5,370 bases of DNA from Pseudomonadota bacterium (GTDB lineage: Bacteria; Pseudomonadota; Gammaproteobacteria; Burkholderiales; Thiobacillaceae), in NCBI GenBank assembly GCA_021791235.1, contig JAJYXA010000545.1, forward strand, positions 1-5,370. Direction: 5' to 3'. The position numbers were made by a program, and so were the translations under genes. Below the pieces are notes generated by a model. It saw only the letters and a program-made list of their open reading frames with translations. It was not told the origin of the DNA and searched no databases. Shown here piece after piece: positions 1-5,370 of this stretch. How positions within the stretch are numbered: position 1 is the stretch's first letter; the number at the start of each line of letters is the position of its first letter.

Positions 1-741
1 GCGGCGATCACGCTGAAAGTCGGCGCCTACGGCTTCCTGCGCTTCATCCTGCCGATCCTGCCGGACGCCAGCCACGAGCTTGCCTGGTTCGTCATCCTGC
101 TGTCGCTGATCGCGGTGGCCTACATCGGCCTGGTCGCGCTGGTGCAGGCCGACATGAAGAAGCTCATCGCCTATTCGTCGATCGCGCACATGGGCTTCGT
201 CACCCTCGGCTTCTTCATGTTCAGCCCGCTCGGCTTGGAGGGCGGCCTGGTGCAGATGGTCTCGCACGGCTTCGTCTCCGCCGCGCTGTTCCTCTGCATC
301 GGCGTTATGTACGACCGCCTGCATTCGCGCCAGATCAAGGACTACGGCGGCTTGGTCAACAAGATGCCGGTGTTCGCCGCCTTCTTCATGCTGTTCGCCA
401 TGGCCAACGCCGGCCTGCCCGCAACGTCCGGCTTCGTCGGCGAGTTCATGGTCATCATGGCGGCGACCAAGGTCAATTTCTGGTTCGCCTTCGTCGCCGC
501 CAGCACGCTGATCCTCGGCGCCGCCTACACGCTGTGGATGTACAAGCGCGTGGTGTTCGGCAACGTCACCAACCCGCACGTCGAGGAAATGACCGACGTC
601 AATGCGCGCGAGATCCTGATTCTTGGCGTGCTCGCGGTCTGCGTGCTGGCCATGGGCCTCTATCCCAAGCCGTTCACCGACGTCATGCACGTATCGGTGG
701 TCGACCTGTTGGCGCACGTCGCCCAAAGCAAACTGCCTTAA
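1..741 (+). CDS. nuoM: NADH-quinone oxidoreductase subunit M, C-terminal half (5' end outside window)
   Basis: NuoM is one of three antiporter-like membrane subunits of complex I; it moves protons across the cytoplasmic membrane as NADH is oxidised by quinone. The frame is open from base 1 and runs 246 codons to TAA at 739-741. Family hallmarks are visible: a lysine in LKVGAYGFLRF at codon 6 (bases 16-18), the segment DMKKLIAYSSIAHMGF, the histidine in MVSHGF, and a glutamate in GFVGEF at codon 148 (bases 442-444). The lysine-to-glutamate distance of 142 residues equals that between K265 and E407 of E. coli NuoM, both of which lie in the proton path. By that alignment about 259 N-terminal residues are missing on the left, giving a full length near 505, normal for the family. 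Several hydrophobic helices are present and no lesion is seen. nuoN follows after 9 nt, so the two are surely co-transcribed. An internal ATG at 154 or GTG at 115 is not a real start. Confidence 0.97.
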   Translation, partial: AAITLKVGAYGFLRFILPILPDASHELAWFVILLSLIAVAYIGLVALVQADMKKLIAYSSIAHMGFVTLGFFMFSPLGLEGGLVQMVSHGFVSAALFLCIGVMYDRLHSRQIKDYGGLVNKMPVFAAFFMLFAMANAGLPATSGFVGEFMVIMAATKVNFWFAFVAASTLILGAAYTLWMYKRVVFGNVTNPHVEEMTDVNAREILILGVLAVCVLAMGLYPKPFTDVMHVSVVDLLAHVAQSKLP

Positions 742-750
742 GGTTCCAAG
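739..750 (+). promoter_or_regulatory. Ribosome binding site of nuoN, overlapping the nuoM stop codon
   Basis: The nuoM stop codon is part of TAAGG (739-743), which matches the anti-Shine-Dalgarno complement and lies 7 nt before the nuoN ATG at 751. Termination on nuoM and initiation on nuoN are therefore probably coupled. This site supports the ATG at 751 as the nuoN start. Confidence 0.6.
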
Positions 751-2196
751 ATGAGCGACTTCCTCACTCAATTCGCCCCCGCGCTGCCCGAGATTTTCGT
801 GCTGGCGATGGTTTCGCTGATCCTGCTGATCGACGCTGCCGTCGACGACAGCAAGCGCTACATCGCCTATGCGCTGTCGCTCGTCACGCTGGCCGGAGCG
901 GCGTTTCTCACCGTGCGCGATTTCTCCACCATGCCGGTGCTGGCGCTCGGCGGCCTGTTCGTCGACGATCCGCTTTCGGACATCCTGAAGCTGTTCCTGT
1001 ATCTGACCGTTGCCGTGGTCATGGTCTATTCGCGCGATTACCTGCGCCAGCGCGGGCTCTACAAGGGCGAATTCTTCGTGCTGGCGCTGTTTGCGCTGCT
1101 GGGCATGATGGTGATGGTGTCGGCCAGCCATTTCCTCACGCTGTATCTCGGTCTCGAACTGCTGTCGCTGTCGCTCTATGCCATGGTCGCGCTGCAGCGC
1201 GATTCCAGCGTGGCGACCGAGGCGGCGATGAAGTACTTCGTGCTGGGCGCGCTGGCGTCCGGCATGCTGCTCTACGGCATGTCGATGGTCTACGGCGTCA
1301 CCGGCTCGCTGGCGCTGGCCGACATCGCGCAGATCCTGGCCGACGGCACCGACCTGCGCATCCCGCTGGTGTTCGGCATCGTCTTCATCGTCGCCGGCCT
1401 GGCATTCAAGCTCGGCGCCGTGCCGTTCCACATGTGGGTGCCCGACGTCTACCACGGCGCCCCGACCGCGATGACGCTCTTCATCGGCACCGCGCCCAAG
1501 ATCGCCGCCTTCGCCTTTGTCGTGCGCATCCTCGGCCAGGGACTGGAATCGCAGGTGGCCGAGTGGCGCGACATGCTGGTGATCCTGGCGGTGCTGTCGA
1601 TGGCGGTCGGCAACCTCGCGGCGATTGCGCAAAGCAATCTGAAGCGCATGTTCGCCTACTCGACCATCTCGCACATGGGCTTCATGCTGCTGGGCATCCT
1701 GGCGGGCTCGCAGAACGGCTACGGCGGCGCGATGTTCTACGTGCTGGTATACGCGCTGATGAGCGCGGGCGGCTTCGGCATGATCCTCTTGCTGTCGCGC
1801 GCCGGCTTCGAGGCCGACCAGCTCGATGACTTCAGGGGCCTCAACCGCCGCAGCCCGTGGCTGGCCTTCCTGATGCTGCTTCTGATGTTCTCGATGGCCG
1901 GCGTGCCGCCCACGGTCGGCTTCTATGCCAAGCTGTCGGTGCTGCAGGCGGTGGTCGAAATCGGCTACGTGTGGCTGGCGGTGGCCGCGGTGCTATTCTC
2001 GCTGATCGGCGCGTTCTACTACCTGCGCATCGTCAAGCTGATGTATTTCGACACGCCGCACGATACTGAAGCGATTTCCGCCTGCCCCGACGCCCGTGTC
2101 ATCATGTCGGCCAACGGGCTGGCCGTGCTGGCGCTCGGCATCCTGCCGCAACCGCTGATGGCGGTGTGCGTATACGCCATCGGCGCGTCGTTCTGA
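751..2196 (+). CDS. nuoN: NADH-quinone oxidoreductase subunit N
   Basis: NuoN is an antiporter-like, proton-translocating membrane subunit of complex I, normally the last nuo gene of the operon. The protein is 481 residues, close to the 485 of E. coli NuoN, and is hydrophobic throughout with about 14 candidate helices. Residues of the proton channel are in place: E136 in [13 protein letters not shown] (E. coli E133), K220 in [12 protein letters not shown] (E. coli K217), K250 in [11 protein letters not shown] (E. coli K247), and K394 in [12 protein letters not shown] (about E. coli K395). The repeat-defining stretch [15 protein letters not shown] is also intact. The start has an appropriately spaced ribosome binding site, and the N-terminal pattern [13 protein letters not shown] fits the family. 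It lies 9 nt after nuoM and is followed by a hairpin at 2205-2228. No frameshift or missing key residue is seen. The residue equivalences come from memory of E. coli numbering, supported by nearly constant offsets. Confidence 0.98.
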   Translation: MSDFLTQFAPALPEIFVLAMVSLILLIDAAVDDSKRYIAYALSLVTLAGAAFLTVRDFSTMPVLALGGLFVDDPLSDILKLFLYLTVAVVMVYSRDYLRQRGLYKGEFFVLALFALLGMMVMVSASHFLTLYLGLELLSLSLYAMVALQRDSSVATEAAMKYFVLGALASGMLLYGMSMVYGVTGSLALADIAQILADGTDLRIPLVFGIVFIVAGLAFKLGAVPFHMWVPDVYHGAPTAMTLFIGTAPKIAAFAFVVRILGQGLESQVAEWRDMLVILAVLSMAVGNLAAIAQSNLKRMFAYSTISHMGFMLLGILAGSQNGYGGAMFYVLVYALMSAGGFGMILLLSRAGFEADQLDDFRGLNRRSPWLAFLMLLLMFSMAGVPPTVGFYAKLSVLQAVVEIGYVWLAVAAVLFSLIGAFYYLRIVKLMYFDTPHDTEAISACPDARVIMSANGLAVLALGILPQPLMAVCVYAIGASF

Positions 2197-2204
2197 ACCA
2201 TCCC

Positions 2205-2241
2205 CGCCAGAGCCGGTCTGCTCTGGCGTTAATCAGTTTTT
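2205..2241 (+). terminator. Candidate intrinsic terminator or attenuator between nuoN and the DUF2818 gene
   Basis: A perfect 9-bp inverted repeat, CGCCAGAGC (2205-2213) and GCTCTGGCG (2220-2228), encloses a 6-nt loop. It begins 8 nt after the nuoN stop codon. T residues follow directly (2229-2230), but the main run of five T (2237-2241) is 8 nt beyond the stem. Full intrinsic termination may therefore be weak, and partial read-through or mRNA 3'-end protection is equally possible. The reverse strand has no T run after the stem, so any terminator acts only on plus-strand transcripts. Stem and T run are seen directly; the function is inferred. Confidence 0.45.
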
Positions 2242-2251
2242 CGGATTTATT

Positions 2252-2554
2252 GTGAACTTCTCCACCTCCCTGCTGCTGATCCTGGCCTTCATCGCCGCCA
2301 ACCTGCCGTTTCTGTTCGAGCGCATCTTCTTTGTCGTCAAGCTCAAGACCGGCAGCAAGTCCATCGCCTGGCGGCTGCTGGAACTGGTGGTACTGTTCTT
2401 CGTGGTCGGCGGCATCGCGATGCTGCTGGAAGGCAAGCTCGGCGACATCCACAAGCAGAACTGGGAGTTCTACGCGGTCAACGCCTCGCTGTTCGTGGTG
2501 TTTGCCTATCCGGGGTTTGTTTATCGCTATCTGTGGCGTCGGCGCGGGGCGTAG
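2252..2554 (+). CDS. DUF2818 family small membrane protein, complex I operon-associated
   Basis: This 100-residue protein looks like the DUF2818 family, small inner-membrane proteins of unknown function that I recall just downstream of nuoN in betaproteobacteria. Three hydrophobic segments are visible: about residues 5-23 (LLLILAFIAANLPFLF), 43-61 (ELVVLFFVVGGIAMLLEG) and 74-94 (AVNASLFVVFAYPGFVYRYL). A basic stretch with KLKTGSKS lies between the first two, and the protein ends in RRRGA. The start is GTG at 2252; no other start codon is available in frame after the nuoN stop. Its ribosome binding site is poor, at best GGA at 2243-2245. A hairpin separates it from nuoN by 55 nt, so it may be expressed below the level of the nuo genes. 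Placement suggests a role linked to complex I assembly or stability, but nothing in the sequence proves that, and no catalytic motif is visible. Confidence 0.85.
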   Translation: MNFSTSLLLILAFIAANLPFLFERIFFVVKLKTGSKSIAWRLLELVVLFFVVGGIAMLLEGKLGDIHKQNWEFYAVNASLFVVFAYPGFVYRYLWRRRGA

Positions 2555-2559
2555 GCGGC

Positions 2560-2784
2560 ATGAAGACGATTGAATTCACCCTGCGCGGCGAGCACGTCGC
2601 GCTGTGCGACCTGCTCAAGCTCACCGGCATCGCCGACAGCGGCGGGCAGGGCAAGCTCATGATCGCCAACGGCGATGTGACCGTTGACGGTCAGCCCGAA
2701 AGCCGCAAGACAGCCAAAATCCGGGCGGGCCAGACGGTGCAGTGTCTGGGGCAGACGGTTCGGGTGGCGGCGGCCGAGGCCTAA
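2560..2784 (+). CDS. ybcJ: S4-domain RNA-binding protein, YbcJ-like
   Basis: This 74-residue protein consists almost entirely of one S4 RNA-binding fold. It closely follows the pattern of E. coli YbcJ: HVALCDLLKLTGIADSGGQGKLMIANGDVTVDGQPESRKTAKIRAGQTV, where YbcJ has HVELCDLLKLEG, SGAQAK, VKVDG, ETRKRCKI and AGQTV. The S4 signature is the K-x-x-I-x-x-G-x-V-x-V-D-G turn followed by R-K. Members are cytoplasmic and thought to bind structured RNA; the target is not known to me. ATG at 2560 is chosen because the family begins just before this point. A GTG at 2533 would add nine residues (MASARGVGG) unlike the family and overlap the upstream gene by 22 nt. The gene starts 5 nt after the DUF2818 stop codon with no good ribosome binding site of its own, so translational coupling is likely. 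Its TAA shares two bases with the stop codon of the convergent gene. The symbol denotes the family, not proven orthology. Confidence 0.88.
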   Translation: MKTIEFTLRGEHVALCDLLKLTGIADSGGQGKLMIANGDVTVDGQPESRKTAKIRAGQTVQCLGQTVRVAAAEA

Positions 2785-3050
2785 AGAAAGCAGAAGAAAA
2801 AGCGGCCGGAATCGAATTCCACCGCCAGCCGCGCCCCGCGGTTCTCCGCATAGTCCCACGAGCCCTTGGTGGCGCAACCTACGTGGCATTCGCTCACCCC
2901 TGCCGGCGATTCGAGATCGCGTTCGCGGTCGTGCCAGCTCAACAACATCGTTTCATCGCCCAGCTGATGCTTCGCGATGGTGCCTGCCAGCTTCAGCGCG
3001 GCGTTGAAGTCGAGGCCGAGTTCGGCAGCATCCAGACGCAGTGTTTTCAT
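2781..3050 (-). CDS. Small conserved protein of unknown function, AF1514/DUF5619-like, coupled to mutS
   Basis: This 89-residue soluble-looking protein has no signal peptide or membrane segment. I tentatively recognise the AF1514 (DUF5619) family from the central block [18 protein letters not shown] (about residues 32-49), then SECHVGC and [21 protein letters not shown]55 and C59 form a C-x3-C pair, and C87 lies near the end. The acidic and aromatic block and the paired cysteines could suggest metal or redox chemistry, but no function is established. The ATG (3050-3048) overlaps the mutS TGA in the ATGA arrangement, and no separate Shine-Dalgarno site is evident, so translation probably depends on mutS. 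The TAG (2783-2781) overlaps the stop of the convergent S4 gene. The last residues, FFFCFL, are encoded by a T-rich tract that appears to be the end of an intrinsic terminator. The frame is real rather than a shadow: mutS and the S4 gene leave exactly this space, and the composition is protein-like. The family name is less certain than the gene call. Confidence 0.8.
   Translation of the reverse strand: MKTLRLDAAELGLDFNAALKLAGTIAKHQLGDETMLLSWHDRERDLESPAGVSECHVGCATKGSWDYAENRGARLAVEFDSGRFFFCFL
2787..2832 (-). terminator. Candidate intrinsic terminator of the mutS operon, inside the 3' coding end
   Basis: Read on the minus strand, GCGGCTGG (2832-2825) can pair with CCGGCCGC (2809-2802). That gives an 8-bp stem with one G-U pair and a 15-nt loop. 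Five T follow immediately (2801-2797), then a pyrimidine-rich stretch to about 2787. A competing 5-bp hairpin (2820-2816 with 2812-2808) shares two bases of the stem. The long loop lowers confidence, but the T run directly after a GC-rich stem is typical. The whole element lies in the last codons of the 89-residue gene, which has no untranslated space downstream because the S4 gene ends there. Confidence 0.5.
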
Positions 3051-5370
3051 GGCGACGTGTCGGTCAGCGCCTTCAGCGCATAGAGCATATCCAGCGCCGC
3101 CTTAGGCGTGAGCGTGTCGGGGTCGAGCTCGCGCAACTGGTCGAGCGCGGGGTGCGGCGGCGGCACGTCGTTGGGCAGATGCGCGGCGAACAGGTCGCCT
3201 TGCGGGCCGGGCTGCAGCTGGGCGTCCTCGAGTTCGCGCAGGTGGCGCCGCGCCGCATGGATCACGGGGCTCGGCACGCCGGCCAGGCGCGCGACCTGGA
3301 TGCCGTAGCTTTGCGAGGCCGGGCCTTCCTCCACCGCGTGCAGGAACACCAGGTCGGCGCCATGCTCCTTGGCATCGAGATGAACGTTGGCGAGCTGGCG
3401 GAATTCCTGTGCCAGCTGGGTCAGTTCGAAATAGTGGGTGGCGAACAGGGTGAACGCGCGGGTGGCGGTGACCAGATGCCGCGCCACCGCCCACGCCAGC
3501 GCCAAGCCGTCGAAGGTCGAGGTGCCGCGGCCGATCTCGTCGAGCAGCACCAGGCTGTTGGCGCTGGCGTTGTGCAGGATGTGCGCGGTCTCGGTCATCT
3601 CGACCATGAAGGTCGAACGGCCGCCGGCCAAGTCATCCGACGCGCCGATGCGGGTGAAGATCTGGTCGACGTCGCCGATTTTTGCCGAGCCGGCGGGCAC
3701 CCACAGGCCGCAGCAGGCCAGAAGCGTCACCAGCGCCACCTGCCGCATGTAGGTCGATTTGCCGCCCATGTTGGGGCCGGTGATCAAGAGCATCTGGCGG
3801 CCGCGGGTCAGCAGCGCGTCGTTGGGGATGAAGTGTGCGACCTGCGCTTCGACCACCGGATGGCGGCCGCCGCGGATGACGATGCCGGGCTCCTCGCTGT
3901 ACTCGGGCGGGTTGAGCCGGAGCGTGCCCGCGCGCTCGGCCTGGCTCGCCAGCACGTCGATCTCGGCGAGCGCCGCGGCAATGGCAAGCAGATCCGGCAC
4001 ATGCGGCGTCAGCAATTCCAGCAGCGCGTCGAACAGCGCCTTCTCGCGCGCCAGCGCGCGGTCCTGGGCGGACAGCGCCTTGTCCTCGAAGGCCTTCAGT
4101 TCCGGCGTGATGTAGCGTTCGGCGTTCTTCAGCGTCTGGCGGCGGCGGTAGTCGTCGGGAACGTTTTCCGACTGCGCGCGGCTGACTTCGATGTAGAAGC
4201 CATGCACCTTGTTGTATTCGACCTTGAGGGTGGCGATGCCCGAGCGAGCGCGCTCGCGCGTTTCCAGTTCCAGCAGGAAGGCCCCGGCGTCGCGCGTCAG
4301 CGCGCGCAGCTCGTCGAGTTCGGCATCGTAACCGTCGGCAATGACGCCGCCTTCGCGCAGCACGCTGGCCGGTTCCGGCTGGACGGCGCGCGCCAGCAGC
4401 GCATGCAGGTCGGGGCGGGCGGCGAGCGCGGCCTGCAGCGCCGTCAGCCGCGCGCGGTCGTCGGGCAGGGCCGCCGCGAGTTCGGGCAGCAGGGCGAGCG
4501 TATCGCGCAAGCCGGACAGGTCGCGCGGCCGTGCATTCTTCAACGCGATGCGGCCGCTGATGCGCTCGACGTCGGCGCAGCTTTTCAACAGGCGGGTAAG
4601 CGTGGCAGCGGTGTCGGGGCGTTCGGCCAGCACGCCGATGGCATCGCGCCGCCGGGTCAGGATTTCACGGTCGCGCAGCGGATGGTGCAGCCAGTGCCTC
4701 AGCAAGCGTGTCCCCATGCCGGTGGCGGTGGTGTCGAGCACTGACAGCAGGGTCGGCGCCGCTTCGCCGCGCAGGGTTTCAGTCAATTCCAGATTGCGCC
4801 GGGTGGCGGCGTCGAGCTGAACGAAGTCGCTGTCGCGCTCGGCGCAGATGGACTGGATATGCGGCAGCGCGGTGCGCTGGGTGGTCTGGATGTAGTCGAG
4901 CAGGGCGCCGGCGGCGGCGATGGCCAGCGGCAGGTCGGCGACGCCGAAACCGGCCAGATCGCGGCTGCCGAACTGTTGCGCCAGGCGGGTGTGCGCACCG
5001 GCCGTGTCGAACTGCCACGGCGCCAGACGCCGCACAGCGCAGGCTGCGCCGTCGAGGGCAAAGTCGTCAGGCGCCAGGATTTCCGCCGGCCGCACCCGCG
5101 CCAGCAGGGCGGGCAGGGCGGCCGCGTCGACCTCGGTGACCTGGAAGCGCCCGGCGGCAAGGTTGAGCCAGGCCACGCCGATTGCTTCTGTGCCAGGTGC
5201 GATCGCCAGAATCAGGGTGTCGCGCGTTTCGTCCAGCAGCCCGGAATCGGTCAGCGTGCCCGGCGTCACGATGCGCGCCACCTGGCGGTCGACTGGCCCC
5301 TTGCTGGTGGCGGGATCGCCCACCTGTTCGGCGATCACCACCGATTCGCCCAGCTTCAAGAGCCGCGCCA
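3047..5370 (-). CDS. mutS: DNA mismatch repair protein MutS (5' end outside window)
   Basis: MutS binds mismatches and small loops in newly replicated DNA and, with ATP, recruits MutL. The frame is open to the right edge, where it reads [25 protein letters not shown], matching the end of the mismatch-binding domain. Taking L at 5359-5357 as residue 1, the connector domain spans roughly 30-180, core and lever 181-357 and 418-480, the clamp 358-417 and the ATPase from about 482. Walker [10 protein letters not shown], is at 528-536 (bases 3778-3752). [15 protein letters not shown] follows, and the Walker B segment [12 protein letters not shown] has its aspartate at 607 (bases 3541-3539). [11 protein letters not shown] is also present. 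Both Walker motifs sit 86 residues before their E. coli positions, so about 86 residues are missing and the full length is near 856-859, as usual. The phenylalanine and glutamate that contact the mismatch lie outside. QGDLF (bases 3202-3188) is a likely sliding-clamp binding site. The C-terminal [21 protein letters not shown] fits the tetramerisation tail. The TGA overlaps the next gene's ATG. Confidence 0.99.
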   Translation of the reverse strand, partial: ARLLKLGESVVIAEQVGDPATSKGPVDRQVARIVTPGTLTDSGLLDETRDTLILAIAPGTEAIGVAWLNLAAGRFQVTEVDAAALPALLARVRPAEILAPDDFALDGAACAVRRLAPWQFDTAGAHTRLAQQFGSRDLAGFGVADLPLAIAAAGALLDYIQTTQRTALPHIQSICAERDSDFVQLDAATRRNLELTETLRGEAAPTLLSVLDTTATGMGTRLLRHWLHHPLRDREILTRRRDAIGVLAERPDTAATLTRLLKSCADVERISGRIALKNARPRDLSGLRDTLALLPELAAALPDDRARLTALQAALAARPDLHALLARAVQPEPASVLREGGVIADGYDAELDELRALTRDAGAFLLELETRERARSGIATLKVEYNKVHGFYIEVSRAQSENVPDDYRRRQTLKNAERYITPELKAFEDKALSAQDRALAREKALFDALLELLTPHVPDLLAIAAALAEIDVLASQAERAGTLRLNPPEYSEEPGIVIRGGRHPVVEAQVAHFIPNDALLTRGRQMLLITGPNMGGKSTYMRQVALVTLLACCGLWVPAGSAKIGDVDQIFTRIGASDDLAGGRSTFMVEMTETAHILHNASANSLVLLDEIGRGTSTFDGLALAWAVARHLVTATRAFTLFATHYFELTQLAQEFRQLANVHLDAKEHGADLVFLHAVEEGPASQSYGIQVARLAGVPSPVIHAARRHLRELEDAQLQPGPQGDLFAAHLPNDVPPPHPALDQLRELDPDTLTPKAALDMLYALKALTDTSP

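Noticed and set aside
534..1829. A 431-codon plus-strand frame overlapping the end of nuoM and most of nuoN
   Set aside because: Arginine- and alanine-rich translation without family resemblance; a frame-shifted shadow of two well-supported membrane genes.
2533..2559. GTG start adding nine residues to the S4 protein
   Set aside because: The extension does not resemble YbcJ-type proteins, would overlap the DUF2818 gene by 22 nt, and an ATG at the expected family start is available at 2560.
2771..2808. Two CGGCCG copies (2771-2776 and 2803-2808) as a possible hairpin after the S4 gene
   Set aside because: CGGCCG is self-complementary and common at this GC content. The arms are 26 nt apart and no T run follows on the plus strand, so it does not make a credible plus-strand terminator.
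2742..3083. A 113-codon plus-strand frame across the S4 gene end and the 89-residue gene
   Set aside because: It overlaps better-supported genes on both strands. The minus-strand frame has exact ATGA and stop-codon junctions with its neighbours and a conserved-looking sequence, which this frame lacks.
4244..4257. Perfect 14-bp palindrome GCGAGCGCGCTCGC within mutS
   Set aside because: It encodes the charged ETRERARS stretch of MutS using GC-rich codons. Such palindromes are common by chance at this base composition, and no second copy was noticed in the window.
3041..4744. A 567-codon plus-strand open frame antisense to mutS
   Set aside because: It lies wholly opposite a clearly real mutS, is extremely rich in R, G, A and Q, and shows no recognisable motif. 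Long antisense frames are expected in high-GC genes with G/C at third positions.
5357..5359. TTG as a possible mutS start
   Set aside because: The frame stays open to the window edge and upstream codons continue the family pattern (ARLL before KLGES), so the true start is about 86 codons further right, outside the window.
1..5370. Mobile elements, CRISPR arrays, tRNA or rRNA genes, phage or defence genes
   Set aside because: Coding sequence fills nearly the whole window; the only gaps over 8 nt are 742-750 and 2197-2251. No transposase, direct-repeat array, tRNA-like cloverleaf or compositional break was seen.

Overview
The window is high-GC DNA from what is probably a betaproteobacterium. 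That placement is an inference. It rests on the order nuoM-nuoN followed by a DUF2818-type membrane protein, a pairing I associate with betaproteobacterial complex I operons. It also rests on proteobacterial-type NuoM, NuoN and MutS sequences and strong G/C bias at third codon positions. I cannot name the genus.

The left half (1-2784) reads on the plus strand. It opens inside nuoM, whose C-terminal half is present, and continues 9 nt later with complete nuoN; these are two antiporter-like proton-channel subunits of NADH:quinone oxidoreductase (complex I). A 55-nt gap holding a perfect 9-bp hairpin and a displaced T run separates nuoN from a 100-residue three-helix membrane protein (DUF2818 family). 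Only 5 nt further on begins a 74-residue S4-domain RNA-binding protein of the YbcJ type.

The right half (2781-5370) reads on the minus strand. mutS, the mismatch-repair ATPase, enters from the right edge lacking about its first 85-90 codons. It ends in an ATGA overlap with an 89-residue conserved protein of unknown function that resembles the AF1514/DUF5619 family. The two convergent operons meet with no intergenic DNA: the S4 stop codon and the stop codon of the 89-residue gene share two bases. The likely minus-strand intrinsic terminator lies inside the last codons of the 89-residue gene.

Most of the window is ordinary housekeeping sequence: respiration on one strand, DNA repair on the other. 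I see no mobile element, CRISPR array, tRNA or rRNA, integration site or recognisable new system. The points worth following up are small: the uncharacterised gene translationally coupled to mutS, the terminator that doubles as coding sequence, the hairpin between nuoN and the DUF2818 gene, and the two small proteins attached to the complex I operon.
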